The position numbers and the translations under genes were made by a program. Under the pieces are notes generated by a model that saw nothing but the letters and a program-made list of their open reading frames with translations, was not told the origin of the DNA and did no database searches. Shown piece by piece: positions 50,540 to 60,800 of a stretch of DNA of 64,000 bases (position 1 is the first letter of the stretch; each line of letters opens with the position of its first letter). This stretch comes from Solibacillus cecembensis. Its GTDB lineage: Bacteria; Bacillota; Bacilli; Bacillales_A; Planococcaceae. The stretch is from NCBI RefSeq assembly GCF_001439635.1, contig NZ_LMBZ01000012.1, positions 87,615-151,614 on the forward strand, in the 5' to 3' direction.

Positions 50540-53293
50540 TTATTTTAAGCTTGCCGTATCAAGCATCATTAAATCAACTAATTCTCCATCATCGAGCTCA
50601 GTTAACCATTTGCTCGACTGAATCAATTCCTCAGACAACGCTGATTTTAATGCAATCATTTTATCAATTTTTTCTTCTATCGTACCAATCGTTATAAATT
50701 TATGCACCTGCACAAAGCGTGTTTGGCCGATACGGTATGCGCGGTCCGTCGCCTGATTTTCTACCGCCGGATTCCACCAACGATCGGCATGTAATACATG
50801 ATTGGCCGCAGTTAAGTTTAGCCCCGTACCACCCGCCTTCAGTGACAGGATGAATATAGGGAACTCACCCGCTTGGAAAGCATCGACTAAACGATCACGC
50901 TGCTGTTTTGGCATACTTCCCGTTAAAAAGGGAACATCCAAATCATAAAGCTCTGCTAAACAGTGCTGCAGAAGATTCCCCATCCCGATATATTGGGTAA
51001 AAATTAAGCATTGCTCCCCGTTATCGACAATTTCTGCGGTTAATTCTATAATGCGTTTTAGCTTTACAGAGCGATTTAGCATCGTATTTGCATCCTCAAA
51101 GGGCTCCTTTAAATACAGCGAAGGATGATTACATAACTGTTTTAACTTATTGAGCATTTTTAAAATACGTCCCTTTTTCTCAAAACCAGTCATTTGTTCA
51201 AGCTGTGCAAGCGTATCTTGAATATAACCCTCATATAAAGCGGCTTGCTCACTTGTTAATGCACAAAACTCTTGCATTTCCTGCTTCTCCGGTAAGTTCA
51301 GCATCAACTCAGGATCACGCTTTGTACGTCGCAGTAAGAAAGGACGAATTTTCATACGCAATACCCGCTTATGTGAGTCGGATTCGTCACGCTCAATCGG
51401 TAAAATAAATTGATCAGAAAATTTGCCAAAGCTACCTAAATAGCCTTTATGAATAAAGTCAAAAATAGCCCAAAGCTCGGATAAACGATTTTCGACAGGC
51501 GTTCCTGTTAAAGCAATATGATGAATACCTTGAAGCTTTCGAATTGCCCGAGATTGCATCGTTTGCATATTTTTAATGTTTTGCGCCTCATCTAATACGA
51601 CAGTAGAGAAGTCAATCGCTTGTAAGCCTTCCGCATCTTGTGTCGCTGTACCGTAAGTCGAAAGGATAATTTGTGGTTTTTCCTCAGCTAAGTAACTTGT
51701 GAATTCATCGCCTTTTAAACGTCGATTTCCGTAGTGCGTGTGGACTTTTACATCGGGTGCAAAGCGTGCAATTTCCTTTTGCCAATTTCCTAATACAGAA
51801 GTAGGGCAAATGATTAAGGATGGCTTATCTTCTTGCAATGTTTCAATCGTATATAGCAAATACGTAATCAATTGAATCGTTTTTCCAAGCCCCATATCAT
51901 CGGCAAGGCAAGCGCCAAATCGCTGCTCGCGCATGAAAATGAGCCATTCAAAGCCCTCTTTTTGATAAGGTCGCAGCTCGGCATGAAGCATCGTCGGTAC
52001 TGGCACAGTAGGGAGACCCTTTTTGTTTTGAAGTTGTCCAATATATTGCTGGAGCGACTGTTGCATTTCAAACGCAAACATCGGATCATCGCGCTCGGCA
52101 TCATCTAGATCGTCTTCTTCAAGAGGGGCAGCAAGTGTTTCAGGTAGCTCACGGAATAATAAATCACGCACAGTCCAGTTTTCTTCGTCGGCCTGTTCCA
52201 TTAAAGCACGCATCTCATTTAGCCATTCTGCATCCATGCGGAACCATTCCGTCCCAATGCGTACAAATTCTCGTTTTTCATCAACAAGCTTACGGAATTG
52301 CTCCGCTGAAATATCCTCACCATTCATTGAAAATTGCCATTTGAATGTTAAAATATCGTCCAGCCCAGCAACAGAACGAGTCGATTGATTGTTGGCATTC
52401 ACACGTACACGCATTTTCGATTGTTTAAGTTCTTTTAACCAGGCAGGTAAAATGACATCAAAGCCCATCGCCTGTAATTTTGCTAAATCTTTGCGTAAAA
52501 AATCGCGCACTTCTATATCTGAGAGCTCCAGATGAATAAAATGTGAATCTGGAGCATTTAATTGAATTAATTCCATTATTTGCTTTTGCATTTCTTCAAT
52601 CTGTGGTGCAAGGTGAAGCCACTTTTTAGGGAGTGTCAGTGAAATAGGTGATGACAGCTTCCGTACAGCGGGTGTCCAATGCTTTACAGATCCAGTACCG
52701 GTTAGAATCGTTTCAAGCAACCAGTTTTCTGCATTTTCTTCGGGTTCACTTAAACGAAGCGATATTTTCACACCATCCAACGAACGGGAGCTTTGAATCG
52801 GCCAACCACCATTTTGAAAGAAAGGAATGAGCGACACCGCATCCTCCTTTGTCATACCGGCAGCAGCTAGTTTTTGTTCCACGGCATTTTGAATCAGTTC
52901 GTTTGAAAATGTAAACCCGTCCTCTGTTACTGCTGCGCGTTCCCATAAAGATGTGGAACTCCAAAGTGGTAACGTATCACGTAGGCTTTGAAAGAGTGTC
53001 ATGGTCTCTTCATCGCTCGCGGCCACATCAATGAAGGGATGCTTATACTGTGGTGAAAAAATATCGAGTAACTCAGCAGCAGAGAGCAGTAAATCCCGCT
53101 CTTGAAGTGAAGTACCCACACCATAATATTGCGACTCGTAATTGAAGTAGAGTGTTGGCACCCAATTGGCAGTCGGCAAAATTAAACCCGCTTCATTATA
53201 GGCAGTAATTGAATAATAGCCTGGTCGCACCTGCGAGATTGTGAAGTGGAATACCTTTAAAAAGGGTGATTTCGTATTGAATAAAAAGTGCAT
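50540..53293 (-). CDS. ywqA: SNF2-family DEAD/DEAH helicase YwqA
   Basis: Swi2/Snf2 ATPase of 917 residues. The N-terminal half is the family-specific accessory region; the motor begins near residue 450 with LRPYQKEGFEWL, P-loop DDMGLGKTIQ, Walker B VVLDEAQNIKN, LTGTPVENRLSELW, and the C-terminal lobe ends in VENQATDRAYRIGQTRFVQVHKF. It forms a pair with the SWIM protein 45 bp upstream. The only good ribosome site (GGAGGTG) is 26 nt from the ATG, with a small TGCG/CGCA hairpin between; a stop codon prevents a longer start. Confidence 0.94.
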   Translation of the reverse strand: MHFLFNTKSPFLKVFHFTISQVRPGYYSITAYNEAGLILPTANWVPTLYFNYESQYYGVGTSLQERDLLLSAAELLDIFSPQYKHPFIDVAASDEETMTLFQSLRDTLPLWSSTSLWERAAVTEDGFTFSNELIQNAVEQKLAAAGMTKEDAVSLIPFFQNGGWPIQSSRSLDGVKISLRLSEPEENAENWLLETILTGTGSVKHWTPAVRKLSSPISLTLPKKWLHLAPQIEEMQKQIMELIQLNAPDSHFIHLELSDIEVRDFLRKDLAKLQAMGFDVILPAWLKELKQSKMRVRVNANNQSTRSVAGLDDILTFKWQFSMNGEDISAEQFRKLVDEKREFVRIGTEWFRMDAEWLNEMRALMEQADEENWTVRDLLFRELPETLAAPLEEDDLDDAERDDPMFAFEMQQSLQQYIGQLQNKKGLPTVPVPTMLHAELRPYQKEGFEWLIFMREQRFGACLADDMGLGKTIQLITYLLYTIETLQEDKPSLIICPTSVLGNWQKEIARFAPDVKVHTHYGNRRLKGDEFTSYLAEEKPQIILSTYGTATQDAEGLQAIDFSTVVLDEAQNIKNMQTMQSRAIRKLQGIHHIALTGTPVENRLSELWAIFDFIHKGYLGSFGKFSDQFILPIERDESDSHKRVLRMKIRPFLLRRTKRDPELMLNLPEKQEMQEFCALTSEQAALYEGYIQDTLAQLEQMTGFEKKGRILKMLNKLKQLCNHPSLYLKEPFEDANTMLNRSVKLKRIIELTAEIVDNGEQCLIFTQYIGMGNLLQHCLAELYDLDVPFLTGSMPKQQRDRLVDAFQAGEFPIFILSLKAGGTGLNLTAANHVLHADRWWNPAVENQATDRAYRIGQTRFVQVHKFITIGTIEEKIDKMIALKSALSEELIQSSKWLTELDDGELVDLMMLDTASLK

Positions 53294-53338
53294 AATATAC
53301 TGCGTAAAAACGCAATTTCACCTCCGATTACTGTAAAT

Positions 53339-54913
53339 CTAAACGATTAAATTGCTGTTATCAATTTCTTCTTGAAGCGCACGCAAACGTTTGTGTTGAT
53401 GTTGAATTTCCTGCATATAGGATTCAAAAAACTCAAGTTTGCCCGCCTTTTTTGAAGCGGATTTCATTGCTCTCCAAATGCGTACAGCTTGCTTGTAATT
53501 GATGCGCGATTTTTGCTGAATCTCATTCATCGCATAATAATGATAAAGCGGTAAAGTCACACCAGGCGCATTTGAAACGACATCCTTTAGTCCGCAGCTA
53601 TCCAAGTATGAAATAGATGAAGGATATAGCTGATGCAGGGCGACCCAATCCGGGTAGCGTTGTTGTGCGAGTAAGTAATTCGAAAAGGCTTGAACACCGT
53701 ATTTCCCGTATGCAGAAAATAATGTGAGTTCTTCCTGCTCATGTAAATGGATTTGTGAATATAATAAATCAAGCAATCTTGTGAACTGCTGACGACGCAT
53801 CGGTGTTAAGTGTTGATGAATATACTCCGTTAAATAGGGTAGCGCTGCCTTTAAAATGAGCTCTGCACCTTGTTGTTGCTCCTTCTTTAGCGCGAAATGA
53901 GCAATCGTAATAAAGGTTTCAAGATTTGCTGGATTAATGGCTTGGACAGTTTGCTGCAGTTGATCATCGTCCGATTGTAAAATGTAAAAAGTGCTTCTTA
54001 AAGCCATTAAATCAATGTCAGATGTCCCACTCGGCAAGCTTTCTAGTAATTGTAACTCTTTTTGGATTTGCTTCTTGTCAGTAAATAAATTTTCCCACAG
54101 GCTTAAGTACAAAGCTAAACGACGATGTGGCGCACCATTTTCAATAAGCACAAGTGCACGAATTTGATGTTGAATGGCATCAAAAAATGGCTCAGTCGCA
54201 AATAATCGGCGAGCTGCCTGCACATCTGAAACAGCATGATCAATCAGCCCGAATACTTTATCCAAATAGTAAAGGAAGTAGTCAGACTGCATCGGCGAAT
54301 TCATACGGATTAGATACTCCCATAAGCGCTTTAGCATAGCCACCTCAATAAATAAATCAAACAGGGGCTGCCATTCTCGTTCAAATGGGCGATGACGACG
54401 TAATTTCTGTCGTACATTTTCAAATATAGAAGGTATTAAAATTGGTTCAATTTGTCGCTTATTATCTAGCGCGTGAAGCAGTACTTCATCGACCATGCGC
54501 TGCCAATTTTCGGGACTGCGCGCACTTGCTAATGATTCGAGTTTAACTGTTTTTTTAGCCCGCCATTGTCCTGCCCAGTCTTGTACGGAAATAAAATATT
54601 GCGACAGGGCCAAAATAACGCCGAGCTGGTGACGGCAACTCGTTTTTTGCGGACAGCTACATGAAATTTGCTGACGACGAAAATCAATCGTGACTTCAGC
54701 AGGGCGCACATCTTGAACGACACTATACAGCGTTTCACTAAATGGAATATAGCGCTCAAAAATAATCGCCTTATTGCGGACAGAAAAGACAGCCCGCCTT
54801 ACAAGCTCCTCATCCTCAGTCGACGAGGGGTGCAATTGTTGCTCGTGAAATTGCAATGTATCAGTTATATAATCCCGATGATCTCGGGCTACTTCAGCAA
54901 TGGATAAACCCAT
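53339..54913 (-). CDS. ywqB: SWIM zinc-finger protein YwqB
   Basis: A 524-residue protein with a SWIM zinc finger near residues 75-100 (ISCSCPQKTSCRHQLGVIL, pattern CxC-n-CxH). The rest is helical with no recognised enzyme motif. SWIM/SNF2 pairs are thought to act on DNA in Bacillales, but the exact role is unknown. It precedes ywqA in the same operon. On the minus strand GGAGTGATGAA precedes the ATG. Confidence 0.9.
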   Translation of the reverse strand: MGLSIAEVARDHRDYITDTLQFHEQQLHPSSTEDEELVRRAVFSVRNKAIIFERYIPFSETLYSVVQDVRPAEVTIDFRRQQISCSCPQKTSCRHQLGVILALSQYFISVQDWAGQWRAKKTVKLESLASARSPENWQRMVDEVLLHALDNKRQIEPILIPSIFENVRQKLRRHRPFEREWQPLFDLFIEVAMLKRLWEYLIRMNSPMQSDYFLYYLDKVFGLIDHAVSDVQAARRLFATEPFFDAIQHQIRALVLIENGAPHRRLALYLSLWENLFTDKKQIQKELQLLESLPSGTSDIDLMALRSTFYILQSDDDQLQQTVQAINPANLETFITIAHFALKKEQQQGAELILKAALPYLTEYIHQHLTPMRRQQFTRLLDLLYSQIHLHEQEELTLFSAYGKYGVQAFSNYLLAQQRYPDWVALHQLYPSSISYLDSCGLKDVVSNAPGVTLPLYHYYAMNEIQQKSRINYKQAVRIWRAMKSASKKAGKLEFFESYMQEIQHQHKRLRALQEEIDNSNLIV

Positions 54914-55259
54914 TTCATCACTCCTACCTAATCACTAAATCAAATATATCTCGGTATAATTGCGTCCGAAAGAAAAAAGCACTCCTTCCATTATAATACG
55001 AAACGAAACAAAGCGTAAACGAAGAAGCTGACAAATGAATTTTCTTTAACCTATTTGAAAACCGATAAAATACCCGAAATTGGAAGTTTGAAATGTCAAA
55101 TGTATGGGGAAACTATTAGTAAGTAAAGAAAATGATTAAAAAAGCATATAATAATCTGGAAAAGTTAGGGCTTTTGTATTCGAAAACAACATATGTAAGG
55201 ACATCAATTCCCATTAGTCTAACCGGGATATGTCTTTCTAATCGTTAGGAGGGATAATT
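54914..55259. other. 346-bp divergent region between ywqB and the IDEAL gene
   Basis: AT-rich. It holds TATAAT-like -10 elements on both strands (minus near 54996, plus near 55148) with poor -35s, and a leader hairpin before the IDEAL gene, AAGGACAT/ATGTCTTT around TCCC/GGGA (55197-55237). Confidence 0.5.
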
Positions 55260-55739
55260 ATGATTCATGTTCAATTTATGAAGCCGTTTTATACGAAGGT
55301 AGCAGGTACAAAATTGCGCTTAGTATTTGCTTATCAATATTTTTCGATTACAAAGGACGACGAGATTTTTCACTTCATTCCCATTGAGGGGAAGGAAATG
55401 GTCATTGATTTAAATACAATGCAAATCGAAAATCTATCGGATGTGTTTGTATTCCAGCGCGGCAATCGTTTTATACGCCTTCCGTTATATCAGTTGCTGT
55501 TAGTATCCAATGTCCATGAGCATTTAATGCCGATTTTAGATAATGCCTCAGTCAATGTGCAGCCGGCGATAACGACAGTAAAAGCCGAATTAAATGAAGA
55601 GGTCGAAAGCATTATTCATGCACTGGAAGAGGAAAATTTAGAGCGGCTCATTGATGATGCACTTGCTGTTCGAGATGAAGATTTATTTTATCACTTAATG
55701 ATGGAGAAGCAAAAGTTAAGTAAAGGTTTCGCAACGTGA
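55260..55739 (+). CDS. IDEAL-domain protein
   Basis: A 159-residue protein. The C-terminal stretch LERLIDDALAVRDEDLFYHLMMEKQKL fits the IDEAL domain, a short helical element in Bacillales proteins of varied or unknown role. The N-terminal 100 residues are beta-rich (KPFYTKVAGTKLRLVFAYQYFSI, GNRFIRLPLYQLLLVS) and not recognised. The ATG follows TAGGAGGGATAATT. A terminator follows at 55768. Confidence 0.75.
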   Translation: MIHVQFMKPFYTKVAGTKLRLVFAYQYFSITKDDEIFHFIPIEGKEMVIDLNTMQIENLSDVFVFQRGNRFIRLPLYQLLLVSNVHEHLMPILDNASVNVQPAITTVKAELNEEVESIIHALEEENLERLIDDALAVRDEDLFYHLMMEKQKLSKGFAT

Positions 55740-55767
55740 ATATTGCACCACTCATGTTGAAATATTA

Positions 55768-55810
55768 AAAAAAGTAGCCGACAGTAGGGAACTGTTTAGG
55801 CTGCTTTTTT
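55768..55810 (+). terminator. Terminator after the IDEAL gene
   Basis: AAAAAAGTAGCC pairs with GGCTGCTTTTTT around an inner ACAGT/ACTGT stem. Confidence 0.9.
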
Positions 55811-56083
55811 GTGAGAAAAGAGTATGATTACACTCTAATAGCAGTTTTTTTGAATAAAATACGCATAGCAGTCACTGAGCAAGGAGATTGATACGCAGCT
55901 ATTCACGCCATTTTTTTTGATTCAAATCAATCAAGAATCATAAAAAAACTTCATATTTCCAGTAATTTTTTGTGTTATTACACCGAAAAAAATGCGTTAA
56001 ACTATTACAACGTGCTGCTTATTTTTTGCTAACAGTTGATTTAACAACGATACCCAAAAAAACGTTCTTTTTTCAAATCAATT

Positions 56084-56146
56084 GAGGGCCGTTTGTCGAA
56101 AACGCTATACAACTTATTTTTAAATAAATGACAAACGCCTCTTTTT
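56084..56146 (+). terminator. Orphan terminator-like hairpin
   Basis: GAGG-CGTTTGTC (56084-56097, with a 2-nt bulge) pairs with GACAAACGCCTC (56130-56141), followed by TTTTTG. No protein gene precedes it within 270 bp, so it could end an unannotated small RNA or read-through transcript. Confidence 0.55.
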
Positions 56147-56470
56147 GCTTACTAAATACCTAAGTTAGCACTTATTTTTAAATATGTAGTATATAAAATA
56201 CGCCGAATCACGAATTTACGCAAAAAAACTGTACGGTAAAAATTTTGATGCAAGTTTTTCAACGGGGCTGCATGCCTATAACGACGGCATTTCCGTACGT
56301 TGAATAAAAAAGTTTGTTTATTTTTTCCGGAATACGTAAAGCTATTTTCCATGAAAAAAACAGCCAATTTTTTATGTGAATTGAGTAGCTTTTGAATAAA
56401 AAAAGCAATTATAAGGCGACAAGGTTCCATTTTAGATGAATGATTTATTGGAAGATTAGGGAGGGACAGA

Positions 56471-56634
56471 TAACTAGCCAAACATGGAGGGCAGGCAATT
56501 AGCCAAATAAGCAGCTAAACTAGCCAGAAATTAACATATACTAGCCAACTCAGGGAGTTTATTAGCCGAAATATTGTAGAAACTAGCCAAATACCGATTT
56601 ACTAGTCAAAATACTGTAAAAACTAGCCAAATTT
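56471..56634. repeat. Array of eight TAGCCA units with about 21-bp period
   Basis: TAGCCA or a one-base variant starts at 56475, 56500, 56521, 56542, 56563, 56584, 56603 and 56624. Steps are 25, 21, 21, 21, 21, 19 and 21 bp. Each unit resembles ACTAGCCAAATA plus about 9 variable bases. The spacers differ, so it is neither a CRISPR nor a simple slippage repeat; two helical turns per unit would put all sites on one face of the DNA. Confidence 0.85.
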
Positions 56635-56698
56635 ATCATCAAAACAATTCGAATTCATAAAATGGGCGTTCATCAAACTAGAAACAATCAAACAATCT

Positions 56699-56740
56699 CA
56701 AAAAAATCCGCCGTTTCTCCCACTAGGAAGAAATGGCGGA
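56699..56740 (-). terminator. Terminator of the tagA-flippase-csaB operon
   Basis: Read on the minus strand, TCCGCCATTTCT pairs with AGAAACGGCGGA, followed by a run of seven T. It lies 21 bp after the csaB stop. Confidence 0.92.
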
Positions 56741-56761
56741 CTACATATCAATAACCAAGAA

Positions 56762-57838
56762 TTACTTCAAAAACGTCTCCAAAGCTAATTTTGCAGTAGC
56801 ATTAGCTTCTGCTTGGAGTGCTTGTACTTGCTCGCTTAAAGCTTGCTCCAAAGATGGCAGATTCGCGAGCATGTCAACAGCACGCTCGAATAGCTGCGTA
56901 CCATCCCAATCATCCTTTTCAACATGACCAATGACTGGTTGATTAGCAATATCCGCAAACGCATCGATTTTTGGATCATACGAAAGGGCGATAAAAGGTG
57001 TTGCTTGAATAGCAGAAAAGATTAACGAGTGAAGGCGCATCCCGATTAATAAATCAGATTGCCCAATCACGGCGATTTTCTCCTCAATTGAAAGATTGCC
57101 AGGTGCGATAATACATTTTTCCTGCATCAGCGCGGCAAGTTCCTTCGATGATTTTTCATCATGATCGCCGTGCATCGGAATAAATACAATCGTTTTCCCG
57201 TCGCGTGCAAGTAAATCTAAGCTATCCGCAATCTTTTGCTTGAACGGAACAGCAGATGGCCAATCGCGTACACTTACCGTAATATAGCCGTTGTCGAAAG
57301 TTTGCCCTGCCAGCCATTCACTACGAAATGTCTTTGCATCTAGCCCCATAACAGGATCTGGCACAATCGACACGGAACTGTTCATACCAATGTCCGCTAA
57401 AAGTTGTTTCGATGCCACGTCGCGGACTGTAATTTGATCCACTTTTTTAAACGTATTTTTCACAAGCAGTTGACTAATTTTTTGATTGATTGGGCCCATC
57501 CCTTGCGCATAAACGAATACCGGCTTTTTATGAAATTTCGCAATGCGGATAATGCCGCAATAGTAGGGGATTGACTTCATTCCCGTTTGATCTTGCATTA
57601 AACTACCGCCACCACTAATGAGTCCATCTGCTTGTTTCAGCATTTGTGAAACTTCTTTTAGCTTCCAACGATTGACCGCATTGACACCATATGTTTGTGC
57701 GGTGCTTGCTGGATTGTTCGAAAGCACCGTAATTTTAACATCAGGCTGCCATTTTCGAAGGGCATGGACGATTGAAAATAAAATCGCCTCATCCCCAACA
57801 TTATCAAAGCCGTAGTAGCCAGAAAGCACTACATGCAT
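56762..57838 (-). CDS. csaB: Polysaccharide pyruvyl transferase CsaB
   Basis: A 358-residue pyruvyl transferase (LSGYYGFDNVGDEAIL, GGGSLMQDQTG, YAQGMGPI, VSVRDW, IGMRLHSLIFSA). CsaB adds pyruvate to the secondary cell wall polymer, which creates the ligand for SLH domains; the SLH S-layer gene lies 5 kb away. ATG 57838 shares one base with the stop of the upstream gene (TAATG), so they are translationally coupled; a GTG three codons earlier is possible. The ribosome site GAGGTGG is inside the upstream gene. Confidence 0.95.
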   Translation of the reverse strand: MHVVLSGYYGFDNVGDEAILFSIVHALRKWQPDVKITVLSNNPASTAQTYGVNAVNRWKLKEVSQMLKQADGLISGGGSLMQDQTGMKSIPYYCGIIRIAKFHKKPVFVYAQGMGPINQKISQLLVKNTFKKVDQITVRDVASKQLLADIGMNSSVSIVPDPVMGLDAKTFRSEWLAGQTFDNGYITVSVRDWPSAVPFKQKIADSLDLLARDGKTIVFIPMHGDHDEKSSKELAALMQEKCIIAPGNLSIEEKIAVIGQSDLLIGMRLHSLIFSAIQATPFIALSYDPKIDAFADIANQPVIGHVEKDDWDGTQLFERAVDMLANLPSLEQALSEQVQALQAEANATAKLALETFLK

Positions 57839-60800
57839 TAAGACCACCTCGCAATTGCTTTTTTAGCTACCTTAAGAAGTAGCTTGAAGATGAAAATGAA
57901 TACAAATCCAATAACTAAACCGAAAACAACACTATACGCTGTACGCAATACCGATACGCCAAGTGGAATGTGTAAATGCGTAAATGTATTCATGATTGAT
58001 AGGAAACCAATAACACCCGGTACAAGTAGGATGCTCCCCCATTTACGATTAATACTCATCGCATAAAGCGCGACAATAAATAGTGGGAAGCCGATTAAAA
58101 ATTCCTTCGTTCGCGGGCGAATGTATAAAACATCCTCCAGCCATTGACGGATTACTAATTCCAAATTGCTGACTGAGCCTGCGTTTCCTGTACGGCTAAT
58201 GTAGAATAAACCGATGACAGCAACAACGACGAATAGCAGTAAATGCCAGTAACGAACTTCCTTATTGACGATTTTTACAGAGTTGAGCAGGGCATTTTTA
58301 TAGCCATTTTCAAAAATATTGGTCATCATCATGAAGACGAATAGGCTGACACCCGCAATTGGTATAATGTAAACGAGCTTCACCCCGCGGAATGCCTCAA
58401 AGCCTGTAACGAAGCCATTGCCATTTAATAAACCTATCACAATGGCGATACCAACCGCACTAATCGCAACGGCTTTCATATATTGAACGGTAATTTTACC
58501 GAAACTACTTGAGCCTTGTGCTGTATGAACGACCGCATAAATCGGAGTTAATACCGCAATAATTAAGGCAAACGATTGAATGAATAGCAAGCGATCCAGT
58601 AAGAAATAAGCAACCGCAAGTAATAGCATAACTAATGTTGCTAAAATTCGTAGTGGATTGCATTTTAACAAGCCAAACATAACATACGTGAATATTGTTC
58701 CTGCCAGTAAAATCATTGCTGTTGCCCAAGAAGGAACATCGATTTTATCAAATGCAGCAGGAGTACCTAATTGATAAGAAGCGTGCATACGTTTTTGTAC
58801 GTCTGTTAAATACTCAACAGCAAGCTCTAAGTTTTCTGTTGGATTTTCTGTTGTTTTAATATGGTAGAACATCGATTTAATATTACGCTCTTTTACTGCA
58901 CGAACCGTACGATCCACCATCTTTTGTAAAGTTAATGTCGTTTCGCGGTTAATATCGATACTGTGAAGGCGAATCGAGTCGTAATTTGTATGACGTGCAA
59001 GCGTTTGTTCACCAATCATTGGATTACCCTCAATTGTATAGAAGGAATAATCCGCCTCTTTTAATTGTTGGATCATCTTGCTTTGAGATTCTTGCCCAAA
59101 GCCGATTACTTCAGCGCCAGAACCAAGTAGTCTAGATGTATTATCTGATTTCATATCTACTAATTGCTGAACGATTTTGTTGTTCACAACTTCACTTTGA
59201 GCGTTTGTCACGCGGAATACATGGAGTAAACCTTGTGCTTGAATCGCTTCAAGTGCCATTTCATCATAGCCAATCGGTGTATCAATATCGTAATCTTCAT
59301 TTGAACGAGCAAGGAAGTAGAACGGCTCATCGCCAATCATTACATTTTCTACCTCGATATTGTCCGTAATTAACTGCTGATAATAAGGATCCTCAGGAAC
59401 AGAAATATAATATCCAGGCTCCGTCACATCAATCGCATCACGATAAGGGGTAAAGCGTAGTTGTGCCGCTAAATTACTTTCTTTAAAAAGCGTAATAATA
59501 TTTTGGTTTTCTAAATCTCTCAGATGAAGAGGACTCAAACTAACTGTCGTTAATCCGGCTTCTTTTAATGTTGCAAGTATTTCATCCACCGATAAGTCGC
59601 TTTCAGTAGAAGTTGTTAAAATTTCATCATACGGAATAATAATTTCATAGTTTTTATTACTTTGTTCTGCTTTCCAACGATTGATTAACCCTGTGGAAGA
59701 GGCAAGCAGTAATAGGACAATGATTGCCCATAGCCAAGTGCGTTTTAATTTCATCGTATTCCTCTTTCTTTCTGGTAATTGAAGTTTTTTTCCGATCACA
59801 GGAATTTTACGTAAATCTTCTGGATGAATTGCTCCTGTTAGCCATAGCAGTCCGAAATACACGACACCGCCAACAGCCATTGCGACGAATACATAGCCAA
59901 GTGCTAAAAGTCGTCCCCAACTTGCCACATCAAGTAGCAGTGTAGGTAGTCCAACTACAGCACCCATTATAATAGAAGAAAGTATAATTTTTATTGTGCT
60001 CCAATTGAAAGCAGTAAAGCGTATGGCACGTAGTAAGAACACGGTATTGACGATAAATACGACAAGGTAAACGACTAATGTTGACCAAGCAGCACCATCT
60101 AAGCCGTAAAGCTGAATGAACACAATATTTAACACGATTTTCAGCAAGACGCCCCCTACAATAATGAATGCGCCTAACCGTGCTAAATTCATTCCTTGTA
60201 GCACACCTGTACTTACTAATGTCAGTGAAGTAAATACCGCACTCGCATTAATAATCGCCAACATCGAGCTACCTTCTATGTTTGTATAAAGTGCTAAATT
60301 TAATGGTAAAGTGATTGCCAGTAAACCCATCGCAGCAGGCCATGTAATAAGGTGCGTCATGCGGTACGTTTGTTCAATGACAGCGCGCGTACCGAGCAAA
60401 TCTTTTTGCGCAAGCTTTGTCGTAATAAATGGCACGAGCGGCAAAATGATGGAAGAAGCAAAAACGGTTGTAATTTGCACTAACGTCGCACCACGTCCAT
60501 AAAGTCCGAATAAATAAATGATTTCCTTCTGTGCCTCTACACCAATTTGTCGTAAAGAATAAGCAATCGTAAACGAATCAACAAAATTAAATAGCGCCAT
60601 CGTAATCGAACCAATCGCAATCGGAATCGAAATTTTTAAAATGGTGCCACTCCACTTTGAGAAATCCTTTGCTTCATATTTTTCTTTACTAACGACCTTA
60701 ACCGGTGAGCGATGATATTTAAGGCGCAAGTAAACGAGTGAAACAAGTGCACCGAATACTGAGCCAATCATCACGCCACCAGCAATAATTTCTGTTGAGT

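Larger units (their letters stand above)
55740..56761. other. Gene-free kilobase between the IDEAL gene and csaB
   Basis: No credible gene on either strand. It contains the IDEAL-gene terminator, an AT-rich stretch, a terminator-like hairpin at 56084-56146 with no gene in front of it, the 21-bp-periodic TAGCCA array at 56471-56634, and the csaB terminator. A 109-codon minus-strand frame at 56152-56481 has no ribosome site and looks random. Confidence 0.65.

Noticed and set aside
56152..56481. 109-codon minus-strand frame in the gene-free kilobase
   Set aside because: TTG start without a ribosome site, odd composition rich in Lys, Arg and aromatic residues, and it overlaps the start of the TAGCCA array. 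Looks random.
56471..56634. The TAGCCA array as a CRISPR
   Set aside because: Repeats are only about 12 bp, the spacers about 9 bp, and no cas genes are nearby.
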